DNA of 64,000 nucleotides from an uncultured Acidobacteriaceae bacterium (GTDB taxonomy: Bacteria; Acidobacteriota; Terriglobia; Terriglobales; Acidobacteriaceae): the NCBI GenBank assembly GCA_903842065.1, contig CAIMKZ010000013.1, positions 62,001 through 126,000 of the forward strand, given 5' to 3'. Positions 1-8,357 of the stretch are shown piece after piece. Numbering within the stretch: the stretch's first letter is position 1; each line of letters begins with the position of its first letter. Position numbers and translations under genes: made by a program. Below the pieces are notes generated by a model. It saw only the letters and a list, made by a program, of their open reading frames with translations. It did no database searches and was not told the DNA's origin.

Positions 1-1
1 C

Positions 2-979
2 TTCAACGAGCCGAACCTTAAAGGTCTCACGCCCCAGCAGTATGTGACCCTCTACAACACCGTCGTCCCGGCCATGCTCGCCGTTGATACCACCATCAAG
101 TTCTCGGCACTCGAACTCTCCGACTACGGTCTCGGCACCGGTCAGGCAGGCGACCCCGAGCGCTACCTCCCCATCTTCCTTGCGCCCGCCTCCTCCGGCG
201 GTATCTCGGCCCAGATCGACAGCATCTCCACGCACCTCTACAGCAGTTGCAACCAGCTCGACACCGATAACGCACTCTTCTCATCGGTTTCGCAGTTCGT
301 CGCCAACATCCAGTACTTTTCGCAGCAGCTCGCCAAGCGCGCGGACCTCGCCCAGGTCCCCATCTGGGTCACCGAGAACAACGTCAACGCCGACTATCAG
401 GACTCGAACGGCAAGAGCAACTGCAATCCCGGTCAGACCTACGTTGTCGATACCCGCGGATCGAGCCCCTTCTTCGCAGCGTGGCGCCCCTATGTCTTCT
501 CGCAGCTCGGCAAGGCCGGTAATCACGCGCTCTACCAGTGGATGCACTCGAGCTCCGCGCAGTACGGCGAGGTTGATTTGAGCGGCACGCCTTATCTCAG
601 TTACTGGGTCGATCGAGCTCTCCAGAATGCTTACCCTGTCTCGGCATCCGGCGTGGGCACGCAGATCCTCAAGACCACGGTCAACGATCCCACTTCTTCG
701 GTCGAGGTTCTGGCCACGAAGAACGCATCCGGCGTCGTGACCGTCATGATCGTCGATCGCGCCGTGCACGCAGCGGCAGACAACAACGGCACGGGCGATC
801 CGCGCCTGGTCGTCGTCGATCTGACCAGCTTCAGCAGCTTCAAATCGGCCAGCGGCCTCATCATCGACGCCAGCACCAACCTTACCACTGGCCCCACCGC
901 GGTAGCCACTACCGTCAGCGACCGCATCCCGGTCATGCTCTCCGGCTACGGCGTGGCGTTCCTTACACTGACGCCTTAG
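2..979 (+). CDS. Glycoside hydrolase, clan GH-A type (5' truncated)
   Basis: The frame is open from the window edge, so the N-terminus is missing and 325 residues remain. It opens with F-N-E-P-N; the N-E-P signature carries the acid/base glutamate of clan GH-A glycosidases (GH5, GH39 and relatives). About 120 residues later comes W-V-T-E-N-N (Glu codon 374-376), where the nucleophile glutamate is expected. The last ~100 residues are hydrophobic beta-type sequence, compatible with the small beta domain that follows the barrel in GH39/GH30-like enzymes. Substrate cannot be read. It converges on the ATPase gene with 8 bp between the two stop codons. Confidence 0.6.
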   Translation, partial: FNEPNLKGLTPQQYVTLYNTVVPAMLAVDTTIKFSALELSDYGLGTGQAGDPERYLPIFLAPASSGGISAQIDSISTHLYSSCNQLDTDNALFSSVSQFVANIQYFSQQLAKRADLAQVPIWVTENNVNADYQDSNGKSNCNPGQTYVVDTRGSSPFFAAWRPYVFSQLGKAGNHALYQWMHSSSAQYGEVDLSGTPYLSYWVDRALQNAYPVSASGVGTQILKTTVNDPTSSVEVLATKNASGVVTVMIVDRAVHAAADNNGTGDPRLVVVDLTSFSSFKSASGLIIDASTNLTTGPTAVATTVSDRIPVMLSGYGVAFLTLTP

Positions 980-987
980 CTGCTGGT

Positions 988-2145
988 TCAGGCAAGATCG
1001 GCGACAGGTATTGCGCGGGTTCCATCGGCAAGCGGATAGGCCGCCTGCGTCCGGCACACAACCGAGGCCGACAGCACATTCTGCGCGCCGATCAGCTTAC
1101 GAACCGCCGTCAGATTTGCCGTGTCACGGCCGTCAGGAAGCTCCGTCCACTTGGCCTCAAACAGCTCCACGCGGCCCGCGTCCTCCGAGACAAAATCGAC
1201 TTCGCGGCTGCGGTCCCGCCAGTAGAAGAGGCTGCGTACGCGCCCGGCCTGGCGTTCCCGCGCCCGCAACTGCGCAAACACAAACGTCTCCCACACCGCT
1301 CCAACCGACGGCGAATCAAGCAGCGTTTCCACAGATCGGATGTTGAGCAGCGCGCAGAGCAGCCCCGTGTCGGCAATGTATAGCTTCGGACTCTTCGTCA
1401 GACTACGCGTCTTGTTTGAGAACCACGGCTCCAGCAGAAACATCTGGCCCGAAGCCTCAAGCATCGATAGCCAGATGTTGGCGGTGCTGGGAGCAATTCC
1501 GATATCGCGCGCCAGTTCCGCCTTATTGAGCAGGTTGGCCGTTCGCAACGCGCAGGCACGCAGAAACCGCTCGAAGTCGCGCAAGCTGCCGACGTTCGCC
1601 AGCGAGCGGACATCTCGCTCGAGATAACTCACCAGATAGGAGTTGTAGAACGAGGCGGCATCGATCGAGGGGTTGGCCCACAACTCTGGATAGCCGCCGC
1701 GCAGAATGGCCGCGCCCAACGGCGCAGGCGAGGCCGCGGAGATCTCCGCCATCGAGAGCGACTCCATCTCGAGAATGTCGGCACGGCCCGCCAGCGACTC
1801 GGCCACATTCTTCATCAAGGCAAACTTCTGCGAACCGGTCAGCAGATATTGTCCGTTGAGATCACGCCGGCTGTCTACCACGGCTTTCAGGCTGCGAAAC
1901 AACCCCGGAGCATATTGCACTTCGTCGATGATCAATGGAGCCGGATGACGGCTGAAAAACTGGGCAGGGTCCTTCTCCGCCTGTTCGGCCTCCCAAGGCA
2001 GATCCAGCGATACGAACCCATACTCCGGAAACAGATGGCGCAGGATCGATGTTTTTCCGGTCTGGCGCGCCCCGGTAAGGACAACAACCGGCCGCGTCGC
2101 CACCGAGCGGCGGATGGCAGGCTCGTCAATTCGTACGATCCACAT
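988..2145 (-). CDS. AAA ATPase with DUF4143 domain
   Basis: Predicted P-loop ATPase of the AAA_14/DUF4143 type, about 385 residues. Walker A is G-A-R-Q-T-G-K-T (residues ~25-32) and Walker B is L-I-I-D-E-V-Q (residues ~85-92). The C-terminal half has the DUF4143 pattern, with D-R-S-R-E-V-D-F-V near the end resembling a restriction-endonuclease-like core. Family members are common in mobile or toxin-like contexts and their role is not established. A TTG at 2181 could extend the frame, but it is part of a good -35 box, so the ATG at 2145 is preferred; the transcript would then be nearly leaderless. It stands alone and converges on the glycosidase gene. Confidence 0.85.
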   Translation of the reverse strand: MWIVRIDEPAIRRSVATRPVVVLTGARQTGKTSILRHLFPEYGFVSLDLPWEAEQAEKDPAQFFSRHPAPLIIDEVQYAPGLFRSLKAVVDSRRDLNGQYLLTGSQKFALMKNVAESLAGRADILEMESLSMAEISAASPAPLGAAILRGGYPELWANPSIDAASFYNSYLVSYLERDVRSLANVGSLRDFERFLRACALRTANLLNKAELARDIGIAPSTANIWLSMLEASGQMFLLEPWFSNKTRSLTKSPKLYIADTGLLCALLNIRSVETLLDSPSVGAVWETFVFAQLRARERQAGRVRSLFYWRDRSREVDFVSEDAGRVELFEAKWTELPDGRDTANLTAVRKLIGAQNVLSASVVCRTQAAYPLADGTRAIPVADLA

Positions 2146-2151
2146 ATGTAA

Positions 2152-2181
2152 ATAATGCGATACAATCGCACGATTTGTCAA
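2152..2181 (-). promoter_or_regulatory. Promoter of AAA ATPase, probable leaderless start
   Basis: On the minus strand TTGACA (2176-2181) and CATTAT (2152-2157) are separated by 18 bp, a near-consensus sigma-70 arrangement. The -10 box ends only 6 bp before the ATG at 2145, so transcription would begin at or next to the start codon. A short inverted repeat, TGCGA-N5-TCGCA, sits between the two boxes and could be an operator. Confidence 0.5.
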
Positions 2182-2308
2182 AATGTTGATTATAAATATA
2201 TTACAAGTACAAAATACCCCTCAAGCATGTCGGGAGGGCTACCAGGCATCAAAAATTCAACAAGCTACCAGCTTCGATTACGGTACTAACTGCCAAGGTG
2301 ATCCCTCT

Positions 2309-2581
2309 TCAGAAAATCAAGGAAAGTGCAGACTCCCAAATCATGCCCCCGAGGTATGGGCCATCCCCGTCCGCGTCGCATTGTGGTTCGTCAAAATAAG
2401 CCCAATAAACAGTATGAACGCCTAAGGCGCTGACCTCTTGCTGAGTCAAACTATCATCCCATGGACCACTCAGTGCAACAACCGCTTCGGGCGGTTCGGA
2501 GATAGTCCCTGTTGCATCCCTCGCCCAGAAGAAATCTGTCGCGATTCGGATTCTATCCCCTGCGGAAAACTTCGCTTCCAC
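2309..2581 (-). CDS. Hypothetical small protein (90 aa)
   Basis: No family recognised. A GTG at 2581 preceded by GGAGG at good spacing gives a 90-residue soluble acidic protein containing F-F-W-A-R-D-A-T-G-T-I and a C-terminal run of aromatic and acidic residues. The frame can be extended to a TTG at 2638, but the ribosome-binding site favours 2581. Base composition is lower in GC than the neighbours, which suggests an accessory gene. It lies alone between the ATPase and the ETF cluster. Protein character is moderately convincing: few rare residues and balanced composition. Confidence 0.45.
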   Translation of the reverse strand: MEAKFSAGDRIRIATDFFWARDATGTISEPPEAVVALSGPWDDSLTQQEVSALGVHTVYWAYFDEPQCDADGDGPYLGGMIWESALSLIF

Positions 2582-2700
2582 AAATAGCCTCCAACAACTG
2601 ACTGCTGCCTTTTGGCTAACCACCTCCGAAATGCGCAAACTTCAGCGGCATACCAATCGAAGCATCGTTCTCAACGATGCCAGTACCGCTCGCTCGCGCG

Positions 2701-3894
2701 TTACCCCTTCAGCTCGTCAGGCAGCTTCAGCGTATCCATGATGCTCGCCATCACTTCTTCGTCACCAGCGATCTTGTCCAGCAGCGTCTTCTTCAGAGCA
2801 TCGCGTTTTGCGTAAAGCCGCAGCGGCTCCGGCGGATTGTGCAGCAGCTCCTTGCCCACCAGCGCGCGCACGATAAACGGCATATACGACGAATAGTCGC
2901 CCTGCATGCTCACGGTGCGGCTCTGGTAGCCCGACGGATTCACCTTGCCCCACGACACAGCCTCAGCCGGCCAGCACGACGACAAACTCCCGTCCGTCAC
3001 CGGCGACGAAACAATCTGCGCGTCGTAGTCGTACCCGCGAATCTCCTTGAGGAAGAAGATCTGCGACAGCGTCGGCTCGGGTTGCAGCGAGTAGTTCTTC
3101 GGCACGCCTCCGCCCAGAATCATCACCGCCATCGACTTGGGCTCAGACTCAAACAGCCCCCAGTGGTGATACGCGCAGGACTCAAACACATCCTCGTGCA
3201 GATCGTAGTCAAAGCCGTACTTCACCTTGCCCAGCTTGGCCAGCGTCCACAACTTCAGCGAGTTCAGAAATGCGCTGCCGTCGGCCGGCGCGCCGATAAA
3301 CACCGGCAGCTCCATCTCCGCGCACACGCTCATCAGTCCCGGCGCAATGCCCAGCGCCTGCTCCCGCTCGGCAAAACACTTGCCAAGCAGATAGTTGCGC
3401 TCGGTCGTCGTCATCCGCTTCTGGAACTCTGGCCGTTGCAGGATGGTCGTGAGAACCGTGTCCTGATCGAAGAGCACCTGCTCCTCAAACCCGGTGTCCG
3501 TTACGCGAATAATGCCTTCTTCGCGCAGCCGTGCGTCGTCGCCGAAGAGTTCTACCTTGCGAATCGGCCGCTCCACCGTCCGCCGCAACGAATCGTGCCC
3601 GTCGTGATAGCAGATCGCGTCCGTCACGGTGATGTACGCGGTATTCGCTGCGCGAATCAGCGGGATGAGCCAGGCGCGGTGCTGATCGGAGACCGTCACA
3701 GGACCTGCGCACGTAATCACCAGCGGAATCCGCTGCTCGATCACCTGCTTCAGAACCTCGTAGACACGTTGCAGGTATGCGCCGCCGAAGGCCGGCAGAG
3801 ACTCCCGAAACACCTCGTCCAGATCTTTGCACTCGGTAACCGGCTTGCCGGTCACGGCCTTGCCCATCAACGGCACTCCGGGGCAGTCCTTCAT
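2701..3894 (-). CDS. Deoxyhypusine synthase-like protein
   Basis: A 397-residue member of the deoxyhypusine synthase family, which transfers the aminobutyl group of spermidine in an NAD-dependent reaction. The C-terminal part keeps the family core, including E-A-V-S-W-G-K (residues ~310-316), whose lysine forms the enzyme-imine intermediate in eukaryotic and archaeal enzymes. Bacteria generally lack eIF5A, so a small-molecule polyamine reaction (homospermidine-synthase-like) is more plausible; that is inference. The ATG at 3894 has a GAGGAG ribosome-binding site. It is the last gene of the minus-strand ETF cluster, 28 bp after etfA, so it is probably co-transcribed with electron-transfer flavoprotein genes, which is unexpected. 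Confidence 0.8.
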   Translation of the reverse strand: MKDCPGVPLMGKAVTGKPVTECKDLDEVFRESLPAFGGAYLQRVYEVLKQVIEQRIPLVITCAGPVTVSDQHRAWLIPLIRAANTAYITVTDAICYHDGHDSLRRTVERPIRKVELFGDDARLREEGIIRVTDTGFEEQVLFDQDTVLTTILQRPEFQKRMTTTERNYLLGKCFAEREQALGIAPGLMSVCAEMELPVFIGAPADGSAFLNSLKLWTLAKLGKVKYGFDYDLHEDVFESCAYHHWGLFESEPKSMAVMILGGGVPKNYSLQPEPTLSQIFFLKEIRGYDYDAQIVSSPVTDGSLSSCWPAEAVSWGKVNPSGYQSRTVSMQGDYSSYMPFIVRALVGKELLHNPPEPLRLYAKRDALKKTLLDKIAGDEEVMASIMDTLKLPDELKG

Positions 3895-3922
3895 TTGAAT
3901 CTCCTCAAAAATCAGTAGCGCT

Positions 3923-4945
3923 TTAGGACCGTGCCGCCAGCAGTTCGTTGACCTTCGTCATAACGGCGAACGCATCGGCGATATACACAACGTCCGCCTT
4001 GCCGCGCGTCCAGCCGCAGTTCGGATCCAGCGACACAGCTCGCCGGTCGCCGATGAACCGCCAGCCCACTACGTGCGGCTCTTCGCCGTGGCAGCAGGTT
4101 GCCAGACCCTTAGGGTGTCGAGGCGTCGCGCCCGTCTGTCCAATCTGGTTCATGTGCGTAAGGAAGGGAAGCACAGAGTTCCCTTCGCTGCCCTGATCCA
4201 CCAGCGACTTCGAACTGCCCAGAGACGCCGACGTGTTCTTCAGGAAGCCAAGAATGAGCTTGCCCGCATCCGCGACGTGCACCGCGCCATCGGGCTGCTT
4301 CTTCGTCCAGCCTGCTCCGGCAACAAACAACATCTTCGCGTCCGGCCGAATCGTCTGCGCATCCAGTTCGGGAGTCTTGAAGCCCGTCACCGTCGTACGC
4401 GAAGCAGCGTCAACGGAAATCGCTTCCACCGTTGCCGCGCCCGCCGCGCCCGCAAAGGCCGCATGGGTTCCGGCATCGAGCAGCAGGAACCACGGCCGTC
4501 CAGCGCGAGTCAGTACCGCTTCGATGCGCTGACGATAGTACCAGCGTGAAGCCTCAACTTTGTCGGCGCCGCCGAGCGCAGTTACATGTGTGTCGATCGT
4601 TCCGCCAACGCGTGAAGCAACTCCCGCCATCACGCGCGTAAACCGCGAACTGCCCGGCGCAAGCACAATCGTTGCCGCAGCGGCCTTGGCAATCGCCTCG
4701 CAGGCAGCCGCGTCCGTCGCATACCGCGCCTGTGCAAACGCCTCGCCGGAGACTCCCAACAGTTTCGCTCCTGCCGAAGCCAGCACTCCCGCCGCAGCCG
4801 AAGCATCCTTTGCCACAACGCCGATAGCGAGCTGTGCACCCAGCTTCGCAGCCAGCTCCTTGCCTGCCGTCACGGCTTCAAGCGAACCCTTGCTCAGCGC
4901 AACGCCCGAGTCATCGGCATGAGTCAGTACAAGAATCGATTCCAT
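3923..4945 (-). CDS. etfA: Electron transfer flavoprotein alpha subunit (divergent)
   Basis: EtfA/FixB-like subunit of 340 residues that with EtfB would shuttle electrons from acyl-CoA-type dehydrogenases to ETF:quinone oxidoreductase. The N-terminal Rossmann-like half has V-L-T-H-A-D near the start. The C-terminal FAD half keeps Q-I-G-Q-T-G but departs from the usual G-I-S-G-A-I-Q-H sequence: here the corresponding stretch reads G-L-A-T-C-C-H-G with two adjacent cysteines. The ending D-A-F-A-V-M-T-K-V-N-E-L resembles other EtfA proteins. Start 4945 is preceded by GAGGG. It follows etfB by 51 bp and precedes the deoxyhypusine-synthase-like gene by 28 bp. It belongs to a distinct, little-characterised EtfA group. 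Confidence 0.82.
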   Translation of the reverse strand: MESILVLTHADDSGVALSKGSLEAVTAGKELAAKLGAQLAIGVVAKDASAAAGVLASAGAKLLGVSGEAFAQARYATDAAACEAIAKAAAATIVLAPGSSRFTRVMAGVASRVGGTIDTHVTALGGADKVEASRWYYRQRIEAVLTRAGRPWFLLLDAGTHAAFAGAAGAATVEAISVDAASRTTVTGFKTPELDAQTIRPDAKMLFVAGAGWTKKQPDGAVHVADAGKLILGFLKNTSASLGSSKSLVDQGSEGNSVLPFLTHMNQIGQTGATPRHPKGLATCCHGEEPHVVGWRFIGDRRAVSLDPNCGWTRGKADVVYIADAFAVMTKVNELLAARS

Positions 4946-4996
4946 CTCTTCAATCCCTCAGGGGCTCGTAGCCCCGAATCTGTTCGTCCAGGCGCG

Positions 4997-5809
4997 TTAC
5001 TCCGCGACAATCCACTCCACCAGCTCGGCCGCAATCGCATCCGGCGTCATATCCTTCACCACGCGCGTCTCGCGCTGCTGACTCGGCAGCTTGGCGGAAA
5101 CATAGCTCAGCCCGTTCGCGTCGAGTGTCACAGCCTTGGCCTTTTGCAGCGCCGGCATAATGGTGCGCATGTTCGCCATGCCGATCTGCGGATTGTTCCT
5201 CGGCTCAGCCAGGCTTCCCGTGGCCCATCCCAGCACTGCCGGCGCGCCCGCGCACACTGAAACCTGATGCCGTCCGCCCTCGACGCGCTCCAGCACTTCA
5301 AACGATCCATCGTCGCGCACGTCGATCTGGTCCACGCCCTGGAACTGGTCTACGATGCCCAGCTTCTCACCGACGAGTTGAAGCGTCACGCCTGCTCCAC
5401 GTGAAGCCGACTCCCAGCCGCCAAACAAAAGTACCTTTGTCTTATCGATTCCCGGAATCGCTTCGATGGCCGAAGCCAGCGCCGCCGCCGTCGAGTGCGC
5501 GTCCGGGAATCCGCCCAGCGGTCCATCGACCGGCACCAGCTCAAAGGCCACCTTCTGCGCCACAGTCATCATCACCTGCTGAAGCTTGGCCTTGGGTCCG
5601 AGCGATACCAGCCAGAGCTTCGAGCCAGGATTCTTCGTAGCCAGGTTCGCCGCCTCATACAGCGCGCTCGCCGCCCACGGATCAAGCACCGCAGGAAGAA
5701 CCATCTCGTTCTTGATTCCCGGTCCCGTCGGATTGGTCACCGGTTCCAATGTCTGCAGCGGATCGGGTACGATCCCGGCGCAGACCACAATCTGTAATGC
5801 GTTTGCCAT
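4997..5809 (-). CDS. etfB: Electron transfer flavoprotein beta subunit
   Basis: EtfB/FixA-like protein of 270 residues, partner of the downstream EtfA. The AMP/FAD-binding core is visible as an alpha/beta nucleotide-binding fold starting L-Q-I-V-V-C-A-G-I-V-P-D-P, with the N-P-x-D/N element and D-P-W-A-A-S-A-L-Y-E-A where EtfB proteins carry D-x-x-A-x-E-x-A. The start at 5809 (M-A-N-A-L-Q) is preferred over one at 5827 because GGAG lies 7-8 bp before it. The gap between this start and the upstream ETF:QO gene is filled by the four-helix-bundle gene and its flanking repeats, so the ancestral operon appears interrupted here. Confidence 0.85.
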   Translation of the reverse strand: MANALQIVVCAGIVPDPLQTLEPVTNPTGPGIKNEMVLPAVLDPWAASALYEAANLATKNPGSKLWLVSLGPKAKLQQVMMTVAQKVAFELVPVDGPLGGFPDAHSTAAALASAIEAIPGIDKTKVLLFGGWESASRGAGVTLQLVGEKLGIVDQFQGVDQIDVRDDGSFEVLERVEGGRHQVSVCAGAPAVLGWATGSLAEPRNNPQIGMANMRTIMPALQKAKAVTLDANGLSYVSAKLPSQQRETRVVKDMTPDAIAAELVEWIVAE

Positions 5810-5825
5810 GTCTGTTCTCCGAGCC

Positions 5826-5853
5826 ATTAGCCTTTAGCTGTTAGCTCTTAGTC
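5826..5853 (+). repeat. TTAGCT heptamer array, left flank
   Basis: Four consecutive 7-mers of the form N-TTAGCY (ATTAGCC, TTTAGCT, GTTAGCT, CTTAGTC). The array overlaps the last codons and stop of the four-helix-bundle gene. The right-hand array at 6266-6290 contains the same heptamers on the opposite strand, so the two form a terminal inverted repeat around that gene. Confidence 0.75.
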
Positions 5854-6209
5854 TTTCTCTCAAGTGTGCTGATAAATGCTCGAAGCATTTTGGAGACCTC
5901 ATTCATAAGGCACTCTGCTTCTTCAAACGTGCTACCCTTTGCAAATCCTAAATTCCGTGCCACAAGCAGTTGCGTCTTGAGCTCAAAGATCGAACCCTGC
6001 GAGATCCCTAGAAACTGGCGAAATTCAGCGGGATGCAGTCTGCCACGCCCTTCCGCGATGTTGCTTGCAACGGAAACGCTGGCCCTCCTCATTTGTGCAA
6101 CCAGACCGTAAAGTTCATCTTGCGGAAAAGCGCGAGTGAGCTTGTAGATACAGGTTGTCAGTTCAATCGCCTTCTGCCAGACGACCAAATCCTGAAAGTC
6201 CTGCGCCAT
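5841..6209 (-). CDS. Four-helix bundle protein (23S rRNA IVP/S23 family)
   Basis: Small all-alpha protein of 122 residues. The start D-F-Q-D-L-V-V-W-Q-K-A, then Q-M-R-R-A-S-V-S-V-A-S-N-I-A-E-G, and R-Q-F-L-G-I-S-Q-G-S-I-F-E-L are hallmarks of the four-helix-bundle family encoded in 23S rRNA intervening sequences and related to Avd of diversity-generating retroelements. No reverse transcriptase or variable repeat is nearby, so an Avd role is not supported. Start 6209 is chosen for its AAGGA site. The gene sits inside the ETF operon and is bounded by inverted TTAGCT heptamer arrays, which suggests a small mobile cassette. Confidence 0.85.
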   Translation of the reverse strand: MAQDFQDLVVWQKAIELTTCIYKLTRAFPQDELYGLVAQMRRASVSVASNIAEGRGRLHPAEFRQFLGISQGSIFELKTQLLVARNLGFAKGSTFEEAECLMNEVSKMLRAFISTLERKTKS

Positions 6210-6265
6210 TAATCCTTCCGTTTCCGAATCCGGAGAATCCGCAACCGCCCAAGTACCCATGCACT

Positions 6266-6290
6266 AGCTAATAGCTAAAAGCTAACAGCT
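6266..6290 (-). repeat. TTAGCT heptamer array, right flank
   Basis: Reading the minus strand gives AGCT, GTTAGCT, TTTAGCT, ATTAGCT in succession, the inverted counterpart of the array at 5826-5853. It lies between the start of the four-helix-bundle gene and the stop codon of the ETF:QO gene at 6296. Confidence 0.75.
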
Positions 6291-6295
6291 TGCAT

Positions 6296-8143
6296 TTAAT
6301 TCTCTGCGGAGTGAAAGCCCCCGCTTCCCGCACGAAACTCAATGTTCCCCTCAAGACCATCCGCCGAGTGCCCGCAGTTCCACAGGCAGCCGCCGCAGTG
6401 CACACACTTCTCGCGCTCAAACGAGGGCGCATTGTCCGCGCCCAGCGTGATCGCCTGCCCCGAGCACATCGCGATGCAGGTCTTCTCGTCGCAAGCGAAA
6501 CAAACATCCTTGTTGCCAAAGACCACGTGATCGGCAAAGCCCGGCATGGCCTGCACCTTGCCGCCCATCAGCAGCGCGTCCTGCTGCGTAACCAGCAACC
6601 GGCTGTCGAATGGAATCTCTGGCCAGCCGCGCGCGCTCATCATCGCGTCGTGCAGCGGGCGCCCGTCCTCAAGCGCCAGCTTTGAAGCCTGCTTGAGCGT
6701 CAGCTTCTCGGCCGTCAGCGAGGCCAGCGGGCGAATCTGCTTATACGCCGGTGGAACCTTGGTGTGCAGGCTCAGCTTGCCGTTCGTCATCCCGGCCAGC
6801 GCCATGCCCACCATGCCGCGAATGAAACCTTTATGGAATCCGCCTCGCGCGTGTTCGGCCTCGCGCGCGCCCTTCTCCACCCAGCTCGCCCGCCGCCGCT
6901 TCACATACGTCGCGTTCAGATTCGCCTCGGTGAACTCCTTGCCATCGCGCAGCAGCTCGACCGTCGCCTCGCCCAGTTGCACGCCCGTGGCCCAGCCCTC
7001 GTCCACGCCCGAACCGGTCAGCATGTTGGTCGAGCCAGAGCACTCGCCGATCTTCGCAAACCCGTTCCCGCACAGCGTTGTTTCGCCACGGCGGCCCGAC
7101 TCTTCCAGAGACTTTGCGCCCCAAGACCGCAGCGTGCCGTCCTTCAAATGTTTCCACAGCAGAGGATGCTGGATGTAGTGCTGCAAGTAGCGGTAGACCG
7201 TCCTCGCCGGATCGCCCATCCAGGATGGGACGAAGATACCAACAGATACCAGGCGCTCCGGATGCACATAGAGAAATCCAAAGATCTCCGGCTCCGGGAA
7301 ACCGATCGTATGCCACACCGTGCCCGGCTCAAGCTCCGTGTCCTCGGGCAGCTCGATAACAAACTTCATCCCCAAGGCCCACTCGTCTTTCAAGCGGCGG
7401 TCCTTTGGATCGAGAGCGCGGGAGATCTGGCCAACCGGCCCATCGCCCACCACCGTCAGCCGCGCCTTCACGTCCATGCCCGGCGCAAAGCCCGCATCCG
7501 GCGCGCCGTGCTTGTCTACGCCCTGATCGGCCAGCCGCACACCTACCACGCCATCGGCCCCAAGCAGCGGCTCGGCTACCGGCATCCCCGGCCATATCTG
7601 CACCAGCCCGCTCGACATGATCTGCCCGCCGACCCACTGGTTAAACTGCCCGATCGACAGCACCAGCCCGCCGTCCTTGTGCAGGAACCTCGGCGTCCAC
7701 GGCAGCTCAAACGCAAGGTCCTTGATCCACAGCCCTTTTCCCAGACCCAAGAAAAAATCGCCGATCTTCAGCATCGCGGAGCGCTTGCTGGCGCCGACGG
7801 GGTCAAGCAGATAGAAGATCTGTTCCTTCTTCACGCCGACGGCCATCGGAATCTCTTCCGGCTTCAGCTCCGGAAAGCTCTCGCGAATCCCAATGGCTTT
7901 CGTCACCACGCCGCTCACGCCACTGGCCAGATCGTCGGCCCGCTCGTAGCAGAGCACCTGCAACGGCATCCCCGGCATTACCTTGCTCTCAAACGCGGGG
8001 TCGGAGGGGTTCTCGTTCCATGCTTTGGTCAGCGTAGTCAGAAATCCGCCCATCGCCGGTCCAAATCCGGCGCAGGCGATATCGACTTCCATCGAGGCAC
8101 GCTCGATCTCAGGCTGGTTCAGCTCTTGTTCAGGCAGGGACAT
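6296..8143 (-). CDS. ETF:quinone oxidoreductase-like flavoprotein (FixC-type)
   Basis: A 615-residue FAD protein that would pass electrons from reduced EtfAB to membrane quinone. The N-terminal dinucleotide region is D-I-A-C-A-G-F-G-P-A-M-G-G, a variant of G-x-G-x-x-G. The middle has the flavoprotein V-V-G-D-G-P-V-G-Q and G-S-G-V-D-E-G-W-A-T-G. The last ~85 residues hold cysteines C-x-x-C and C-V-H-C-G-G-C-L-W-N-C, an iron-sulphur domain as in ETF:QO. Start 8143 is taken because AAAGGAA precedes it; an extension to 8218 is possible but lacks such a site. Acyl-CoA dehydrogenase is upstream, EtfB downstream. Confidence 0.85.
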   Translation of the reverse strand: MSLPEQELNQPEIERASMEVDIACAGFGPAMGGFLTTLTKAWNENPSDPAFESKVMPGMPLQVLCYERADDLASGVSGVVTKAIGIRESFPELKPEEIPMAVGVKKEQIFYLLDPVGASKRSAMLKIGDFFLGLGKGLWIKDLAFELPWTPRFLHKDGGLVLSIGQFNQWVGGQIMSSGLVQIWPGMPVAEPLLGADGVVGVRLADQGVDKHGAPDAGFAPGMDVKARLTVVGDGPVGQISRALDPKDRRLKDEWALGMKFVIELPEDTELEPGTVWHTIGFPEPEIFGFLYVHPERLVSVGIFVPSWMGDPARTVYRYLQHYIQHPLLWKHLKDGTLRSWGAKSLEESGRRGETTLCGNGFAKIGECSGSTNMLTGSGVDEGWATGVQLGEATVELLRDGKEFTEANLNATYVKRRRASWVEKGAREAEHARGGFHKGFIRGMVGMALAGMTNGKLSLHTKVPPAYKQIRPLASLTAEKLTLKQASKLALEDGRPLHDAMMSARGWPEIPFDSRLLVTQQDALLMGGKVQAMPGFADHVVFGNKDVCFACDEKTCIAMCSGQAITLGADNAPSFEREKCVHCGGCLWNCGHSADGLEGNIEFRAGSGGFHSAEN

Positions 8144-8289
8144 CGTATTCCTTTGTGCAAATTGAAGAAACTCGCGTAGCCAAACGGGGTGTGAGGGCCA
8201 TGCAGGATCAACCTTCATTCTAAAGGAAAACTACAGGCTAGTGGCCCACACAAGCCGTTCTGGATCTTCGTTTTCAACCGCAAGAGAAA

Positions 8290-8328
8290 GCCCATCCTGA
8301 ACGATGGTTTATGTCGTTCAGGATGGGC
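8290..8328 (-). terminator. 15-bp perfect hairpin between ACAD and ETF:QO genes
   Basis: Arms GCCCATCCTGAACGA and its exact complement enclose a 9-nt loop. On the minus strand the hairpin follows the acyl-CoA dehydrogenase stop and is trailed by TTTCTCTTG, so it could partly terminate or stabilise the mRNA before the ETF:QO gene. The CATCCTGAACGA core recurs at 13372 and, as CATCCTGAGCGA, at 49954, so it may be a dispersed repeat. Confidence 0.55.
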
Positions 8329-8357
8329 GAGTTCGTTGAGCCGTGTCTATCCCGCCC

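Noticed and set aside
5841-6209. Diversity-generating retroelement accessory gene (avd)
   Set aside because: Family match only; no reverse transcriptase, template repeat or variable repeat nearby.
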